From: Geotrypetes seraphini
Taxonomy: Eukaryota; Chordata; Amphibia; Gymnophiona; Dermophiidae
Direction of reading: 5' to 3'
Assembly: GCF_902459505.1 (NCBI RefSeq)
Contig: NC_047088.1
Coordinates: forward strand, 15,734,056-15,798,055
Length of the DNA stretch: 64,000 bases
A program made the translations under genes and the position numbers. This document shows positions 58,071-64,000 of the stretch, piece by piece. The first letter of the stretch is position 1. Every line of letters starts with the position of its first letter. Under the pieces are notes generated by a model, which made no database searches, was not told where the DNA came from, and saw nothing but the letters and a program-made list of their open reading frames with translations.

Positions 58071-59586
58071 CAATAGGAAATCTGAACTACTGCTCCCCCT
58101 TCGTGCACTGGGTCAAAACCAGGACTGGCTCAGTTTATCTCCCCCCCCAAAAAAACATGGAGCTCTGTGACCACTAGATGTATGGTTGATGTAACTCAGG
58201 TAGTAAGATTACATTTTGTTTTTTTACCTCTTTTTCTTGCCTGTTGTCCAGTAGGGTAGTCGGGGAACAGCTCAGTCTTAGGCTCCCCAAAGTGCATAAA
58301 GTGACAGAGTAACAGGAAGAGGTAAAAACCAAGCACATTGATCCCAGAGGTTCCTTCAAAGGAAGCTCTGGGATGGAGGTGCCGCTGCTCCTGGCAGGAA
58401 ACTTCTGAGCCCATTCCTCTCCCCTCTTAGGTACTGTACCCTACCCTTCTAAATAAATCTCACGGAAAGACTGCAGAAATTTGCATTCCCTGTTTTCAAA
58501 ATTGTTTCCAAAGTAAGGCTTGGTTATTTCTTACATGATCAGAATAATTTTATCAAAATCTCATACATAAGCAAACACAACATAGAAACATACATCATAT
58601 GCATATAAGCAACCGTGTGCACATAATCAGTATGCTCTCTCGGCCACACAGACATACAAACACAAGACGGTAGGAACCCAGTTAAGACATTTAGTGAGGC
58701 GCCACCTTCACGGCCTGGTCAGAATACTGTGGTATATGATGAGAACAGAAGGAACAGCTTCATGTTTCCTGTTTGTTAGGAGGTAATGAGGCATGCCACG
58801 AAGGTGACAAGGAGAGCTAGCGGGAGACAGTAAATACTGAGGTAAGTGGGGTCATTCTGCAGAGGGTACAGTCTCAGAGGAAACTTCTCCTCAAGCCGTC
58901 AGCTTGTGAGAAAACCCACAGAGGTTTGCAGGGTGGGAGGGCAGAAAGGCAAGAGAGAGCCTTAGTTCAAATTCATAATGGATGAACGGGGCACTAACTC
59001 TATAACATATTAACACTTTAACTTATTGTGCTTTCAAAAAGAAAAAAAAACAAAACACTCCCCAAACTCAAATTATGCCATTCAGTAGGAATGATCTGAT
59101 CAGTATATGAGGCCTGACACAAACACCATGGTGACAGGCAGTCCATATAAATTCCTCTGGAAGTTGTATTTCCAGTAAGATAATACAGTACTTCATGGTA
59201 ACATCAGGTCCCGATGAGCCTTCTGTCCACTGAACAGAGATCCATACACAATATTGAATGGCTTAGCTTCAGAAGAGAATACTGAAACACAAACAGACAA
59301 ATGATGAGACATGAGCAGAGATGAGAGGTTATGCAGACAAAGCCAAAGAATGTGGTCCTTATTGCTCCGTAAACAGGACAAAAATGGCTTAATGATTCAG
59401 GGAAGCTTCAGCACGCAATGCGGGGTTCGAGTTTTCTTTGACAGATGGAGCTGTGATCAGTGAATGGTCTGATTTTACCTCTGGGAAACTTGCAGTGAGT
59501 GCTGGGGCAATGGTATCTAGAAAGCTTATACTCAGCTGCACAAGGTGATTCATATTGTTTCTTTGGCTTGGTATCCAGACTTGATG
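58071..59586. other. intergenic, nothing recognised
   Basis: Two minus-strand ORFs (58196-58414, 59193-59381) have no recognised motifs. In mammals the next gene after UPRT is ZDHHC15 on the opposite strand, but none of its exons was seen. Confidence 0.4.
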
Positions 59587-59594
59587 GTGCTAGT

Positions 59595-60459
59595 TAGAGA
59601 ATGACACGGGAATAAATTTATCACCATTCCTGCCCCTTCCCCATGAGCTCGTCCCCGTCAGCTCAGTCCCCGTCCTGCAAACTGTCATTTCCCATTCGCA
59701 TAAGCCTCAAATAGTTATGATTTTATACTGAACTTATTTTATTAAAGTATAAAAAGAGACAATATTCTGTATAATTGTCATTTTATAAACACAAATAATA
59801 CAGAGCAAGGATCAACAAAACCCATCTCCCCTCTCTTTCACAAATATCCCCTTCACTATTGTGAAAACTGAACAAACCAAATTACTACAGAATACTACAT
59901 AGAAAATACTTCAGTCACACATGGCAGGAATAGTGTTAGGGGAGGGCAACTGCCCCCTGGTCAGAGAGAGAGCCCTAAGCCAGCTGGAAGCTAAAGAAGC
60001 ACAACCTGGGCTTTGCGGTCCCCAGTTATGTCTAATACCAGCTCTAGCAGGATACATATTTCAAATCTGAAATATTTTAATCACAAAATATAAAATAAAA
60101 TTATTTTTTTTCTTTTTGTTGTCTGATAATTTTATTCTTCAAATCACATTGGTCTCAGGCTTTGGTTTTAGGTTCCTTCTGCCTTCAACGTGGCATGGCT
60201 GGCCCTGAAGGTAAAATAGGTGCAAGAGGAACTGGGGAGGAGATGCTGAGTCTGACATGGGCACAATTTTTTTTACCACAGGAGCAAGACTTTTCACCGC
60301 TCCCACGGGGCGGTAAAAGGTCTTGTCCCCGTTCCCGCGGGGCAGTGAAAGGTCTTGTCCCCATTCCTGCGGTAAACCAGTTGCAAAAGTCTCCATTCCT
60401 GTGGATTTACTGCGGTGACCACGGTTTACCGTGGTAAACGGTCCCCGTGTGATTCTCTA
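59595..60459. mobile_element. hAT-type element with TAGAGAATGACAC ends, largest copy
   Basis: TAGAGAATGACACGGGAATA opens; CCCCGTGTGATTCTCTA closes. Perfect 8-bp duplication GTGCTAGT (59587-59594, 60460-60467). 865 bp. Right half has repeated CGGTAAAAGGTCTTGTCCCC units. No transposase. Confidence 0.9.
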
Positions 60460-60689
60460 GTGCTAGTTTCATCTCTACCAATCTGATCTCAGGGTAGTCA
60501 GTCTCTTGAGTGCTTTGGTTTGTTCCAATGCATTTGGAGAACTATTTTGTACCCTCACAACCAGCTACATACATTTTTCAGAAGCACTGGAATTTGTGTA
60601 GCTGGAAGACAAAATGTATATTATGTAATGTGCAGTCTGATAGCGACTACAGAGCTGATGTCCTGCAGGGTGAATGTGAAATGGAAAAC

Positions 60690-60855
60690 TACTGGTCTTG
60701 GCATTGTCTAGAGAGATTAATGTTCTTTTGTCAGTTTGTCATGTAATTTGGTGGTGTTTTAATTTTTGTAAAATGATTGTAATGTCATTTGTGTATATTT
60801 ATGAAAGTGTTGATGTACTTCGCTTTATAAAAGGCGGATTATAAATAAACCCCCA
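60690..60855 (+). mobile_element. LINE/SINE 3' tail fragment
   Basis: GCTTTATAAAAGGCGGATTA and TAAATAAA at the end: an L2-type 3' tail. Confidence 0.5.
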
Positions 60856-61392
60856 CTCTGGTAAAGGGTCTTTAACATCTTAGCTGTGATCTTTCTGTAC
60901 ATAAATCAAGTCCCTGCTTTTAGTTTAGGCAGCAGCAAAGGACAAGCGTGTTTTTTCAACCTGTTTTATCTTAGCAGAACCTGTGTACAGTAAAAACATG
61001 GGGCATCGTGAGAGACTTACCTGTGATGGAGCTGTGGCTTCAGATTTTCAGCAGGCTATGTTTCCATTTCTATGTCCACAGCTGAGTTCCTGAGGTGACC
61101 TAACAAACACAAAACCAAACCCTGTTAACAGGCAGCCAAGCTTGTGAGGTGGGTATGTGAATAAGTTACACCAGTTTTCATAGAGACTCTCCCTCTGAAA
61201 ATTATCTCACAGAAAGTACGTGCACACATAAATTCACCTGCTCTTTGGTACACACACACCTTGACCATACTTTCCAGCGACAGAATCCACAGTTTAGTAT
61301 GTGCTATTTGTAAAAATTCTTTCTATGATTTGTTTTTAGTCTGCTGGCCATTAGCTTCATGGAGTGTTTTCTTGTTTTTGTACTATTTGACA
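60856..61392. other. intergenic, nothing recognised
   Basis: No gene or repeat recognised. Confidence 0.4.
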
Positions 61393-61400
61393 GGCTAAAC

Positions 61401-61654
61401 CAGTGTCCCTCAAACTTTCCGAAGCTGCCGCAGCTGGAGGGCACCCAGAAATGTGCAGACGTTGACGTGATGACATCATGCGCACGTGTGACGTCATTGT
61501 GTGAACGTCTGTGCGTGTGCAGAGCCCGCTATTACTACGACCGGAGGAGAGATGCTGGCTGACTGCCTACGGGATGTGCCTCTCGCCTCTCCTCCTTGCC
61601 GCTGTCTTGCGGCATACCTGGACTCTCGCCATGCACACAGTTTGCGATACACTG
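61401..61654. mobile_element. short hAT MITE
   Basis: CAGTGTCCCTCAAACTTTCC opens; AGTTTGCGATACACTG closes. Perfect 8-bp duplication GGCTAAAC (61393-61400, 61655-61662). 254 bp; a palindromic GACGT-rich centre. Confidence 0.9.
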
Positions 61655-61759
61655 GGCTAAACCAATCTTCCACCTTCCTCATGATTTATACAGTTGTACC
61701 ATAATTCTTCCAAGCTGAAGAGCCCCATTTGCGCATTAGTACCATGAGAACTGACAAAG

Positions 61760-62090
61760 GCCCAGATTCTCAAATCGGTGCCTTAAGTTATGTGGCAGTA
61801 GGTGCCTGACTTAATTGGCTTGATTTTAATTGGCGTAGTAATTGATTGCATCATTTAAAATCAATTAAACTCATTTTTAAAAAATGGAGACGCCCATAGG
61901 CACCAAGAACAGTGCTGTTGACGGGATTACAGAGGTGCTCTGTGTAAGATATGTAGGCCTTTAAAACACTGGCCTACATTTCTGGTGCCAACCTTAAACG
62001 TGAGCCGCAATACTGCAAAGGGTGCTGTTGCATGATTGGCACGCGATCGGTGCCACTTTTGGAGGCATTGTTTGCAGAATCTGCCCCAAA
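61760..62090. repeat. GGCGCC MITE family copy
   Basis: CCCAGATTCTCAAATCGGTG opens; GTTTGCAGAATCTGCCCC closes. Contains AATTGGCTTGATTTTAATTG and GGCACGCGATCGGTGCC. Confidence 0.55.
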
Positions 62091-62818
62091 ATGCTAAGCA
62101 GTTGTGGTGGCTCATCGCTGCTCAAAAAGATTTTTGATATCCCCAGTAAAGCCCCCAAAGGATGCTTTTCATTTGCTGCAAATTACAACGAAGACTCCAC
62201 AAAACCTCAGGTCTATAATCCTAAACAACACATGGATGATACAGGCACCCACAATACAACTGAAAAACAACCATCTCTTTCCCTCCCTTCCTCTCTCCCA
62301 AGTTCCTGCCTTGTGTCCCAATACATTTCCCTCCCCCAACCCACCCCCTGGATGTGTAAGGAAATCTAATAAAAAGAGATACATGACAATTATTACGATG
62401 CAACAAATGCAGTCAATGGGCTCCACACCCTATTAAAAGTATTAATAAACCTTAACGTTCTGCATTAATTCTCTCATATTTATAAATGGTACAAACATTT
62501 GTCCACCAAAATGTATAATTCAGTCTGTCATAGCTCTTCCAATTATGTGCAACCGCTAACCAGTTAGCATAGTGGACAATGTGCACATATACTGACAAGT
62601 AAATCCAGACCTACTCCAACTCTCTGCCATTGACCGCTCCGACCAAGAGGAGAAAATAATTGCCCAGTGGTTATCATGCACAAATGACAAAAACTAAACA
62701 GTACACTTTAGCATATCCCACAGGTAATTTTTGCTGTGTTAAATGCTGGTGCCTCTCACACAACTTAGTAAAAGAGCCCTAAAAAGCATAATGTGTCTGT
62801 GTATTAATTCAGTCAACT

Positions 62819-62935
62819 TGCCTTGTGTCCAAAAACGCATTCCCTCCCCCACCTCTTTCCCTCCCTTCCTCCATTCTCTCTCCCATTGTTCATGCCTTGT
62901 GTCCAAAAACGCATTCCCTCCCCTCTTTTGTGTTC
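62819..62935. repeat. tandem direct repeat
   Basis: TGCCTTGTGTCCAAAAACGC followed by ATTCCCTCCC occurs at 62819 and 62893 (74-bp spacing). A diverged third copy lies near 62308 (TGCCTTGTGTCCCAATACAT). Confidence 0.75.
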
Positions 62936-62984
62936 CACGTTTGCCTCCCAGCCTCATTTGCCAGTAAATTACCATCCAAATGTA

Positions 62985-63391
62985 GCTCGAGCTGCGAGGC
63001 TCGTCTTCTATTTCTTGCCTGTACTGCCGCAACACATAGCGGACCGGAAGTCTTCCCCAATGTCAGCGCTGACATCGGAGGGCTTAAGCAAAGCCCTCCC
63101 TCCCACGTCAGCACTGACATCGGAGAAGACTTCCAGTTGGCTATGTGTGCTAGGGCAGGGCAGGTAAGAAAAGAAGACGAGCCTCGCGGCTCGAGATGCA
63201 TCGAACCCCGCAGGATCCCTGTGACCATAGGGGGCGTCCCCACGGAATCCCCGTGACCCTAGGGGGCATCCCCATGGGATCCCCGCGACCCAAGGGGGCG
63301 TCCCCATGGAATCCCCGCGACCCGAAGGGGGAACCCGCAGGATCCCTGCAGGTCCTGCGGGATTCCTGTCGTCCCCGTGCAGCTCTCTACA
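62985..63391. mobile_element. hAT-like 3' part: palindrome and 32-bp minisatellite
   Basis: 62985-63198 is an imperfect palindrome with arms of about 105 bp and GAGGCTCGTCTTCT at both sides. 63218-63345 holds four tandem units of 32 bp (CCCCGYGACCCWAGGGGGC core). The right end CCCCGTGCAGCTCTCTA resembles the TAGAGA...CACGGGG ends of 59595-60459. Left end not identified. Confidence 0.65.
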
Positions 63392-64000
63392 AGGAACACG
63401 AGTATAGAATGTCATGTGCAACCCTGGGTAAGAGCGAACAAGAAAAGGACCTGGGTGTACTGATAGATAGGACCCTGAAGCCGTTGGCACAATGCGGCAG
63501 TGGCAAAGAAAGCAAATAAAATGTTAGGCATGATAAAGAAGGGAATCACAAGTAGATCGGAGAGGGTTATAATGCCGCTTTTTAGAGCAATGGTCAGACC
63601 ACACTTGGAATATTGTGTCCAACACTGGTCTCCCTACCTAAAGAAGGATATAAAACTGCTGGAGAGGGTGCAGAGACGAGCAACAAAGCTAATAAAAGAT
63701 ATGGAGAACTTGGAATATGAGGAACGACTTAAGAAACTGGGACTGTTCTCCCTTGAGAAAAGGAGACTGCGAGGGGACATGATTGAGACTTTCAAAATAC
63801 TGAAAGGAATTGACAAAATAGAGCAGGAAAAAAAATTATTTTTAATGTCCAATGTGACATGGACAAGAGGACATGGACTGAAGCTAAGGGGGGGACAAGT
63901 CCAGGACAAATATCAGGAAGTTCTGTTTCACGTAACGAGTGGTGGACACCTGGAATGCTCTCCCAGAGGAGGTTATTGCGGAATCCACCGTTCTAGGATT
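63392..64000 (+). mobile_element. Jockey-superfamily LINE, runs off the window
   Basis: + strand: EQEKDLGVLIDRTLKPLAQC, then in the next frame KMLGMIKKGITSRSERVIMP, LFRAMVRPHLEYCVQHWSPY, LKKLGLFSLEKRRLRGDMIE, and in a third frame TNIRKFCFT-stop-RVVDTWNALPEE. At least two frame breaks and one stop, so this copy is inactive. It begins after the RT catalytic boxes. Confidence 0.88.

Noticed and set aside
58196-59381. Possible exons of the next gene (ZDHHC15 expected by synteny)
   Set aside because: The two minus-strand frames show no DHHC motif or palmitoyltransferase C-terminal sequence.
63218-63345. CRISPR array
   Set aside because: Units are contiguous with no spacers, and the genome is vertebrate.
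1-64000. Endogenous retrovirus or Polinton copies
   Set aside because: No gag, protease, integrase, envelope or capsid-like frames and no paired long terminal repeats were recognised; the only candidate of that kind is the short DIRS-like fossil.

Overview
The window is vertebrate nuclear DNA carrying one host gene inside a dense bed of old and young transposons. Exons are short with GT..AG introns, the first exon lies in a CpG island, and there is no operon structure. The repeat mix (tRNA-derived SINEs with LINE-like tails, several Jockey/CR1/L2-like LINEs, L1/Tx1 and RTE fragments, Penelope-like elements, a DIRS-like fossil, mariner, Tigger, hAT, piggyBac and Harbinger-like MITEs) fits an amphibian, perhaps a caecilian. 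The species is inference, not proof.

Host gene: UPRT (uracil phosphoribosyltransferase homolog) lies on the + strand. All seven coding exons can be read: 9390-9610, 17159-17201, 21567-21636, 31885-31947, 36983-37144, 38283-38381 and 44513-44619. They join in phase to 765 nt, giving 254 residues plus stop. The CpG-rich promoter is at about 8995-9420 and a candidate polyadenylation signal is at 44869. No second host gene was recognised in the 8.9 kb upstream or the 19 kb downstream.

Repeats by region. 0-9 kb: hAT remnant, SINE, a hairpin element, a Tigger copy nested in a LINE tail, a Penelope-like element with GIY-YIG endonuclease, an RTE fragment. 9.7-14.8 kb: hAT, Harbinger-like element carrying a nested hairpin element, mariner carrying two nested insertions, piggyBac MITE. 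15-25 kb: inverted L2-like LINE, Tigger, hAT, foldback, an 831-bp near-perfect palindrome, DIRS-like fossil, L1/Tx1. 25.9-36.8 kb: mariner copies and a 2.2-kb LINE with reverse transcriptase. 37-64 kb: hAT, L2, SINE and Harbinger-like MITEs, ending in a LINE that runs off the window.

Main find: a structural class of short insertions (about 320-830 bp). Each has two inverted arms, a hammerhead-ribozyme-like motif (CTGANGA box, GAAAC, short palindromic stem III, closing stem I) inside or within the arms, a one-sided tail, and 12-16 bp target-site duplications. Copies lie at 2720-3444, 10039-10584, 21960-22790 and 55335-55656. The same motif lies just downstream of the Penelope-like GIY-YIG ORF (7058-7107), which links the class to Penelope-like retroelements.
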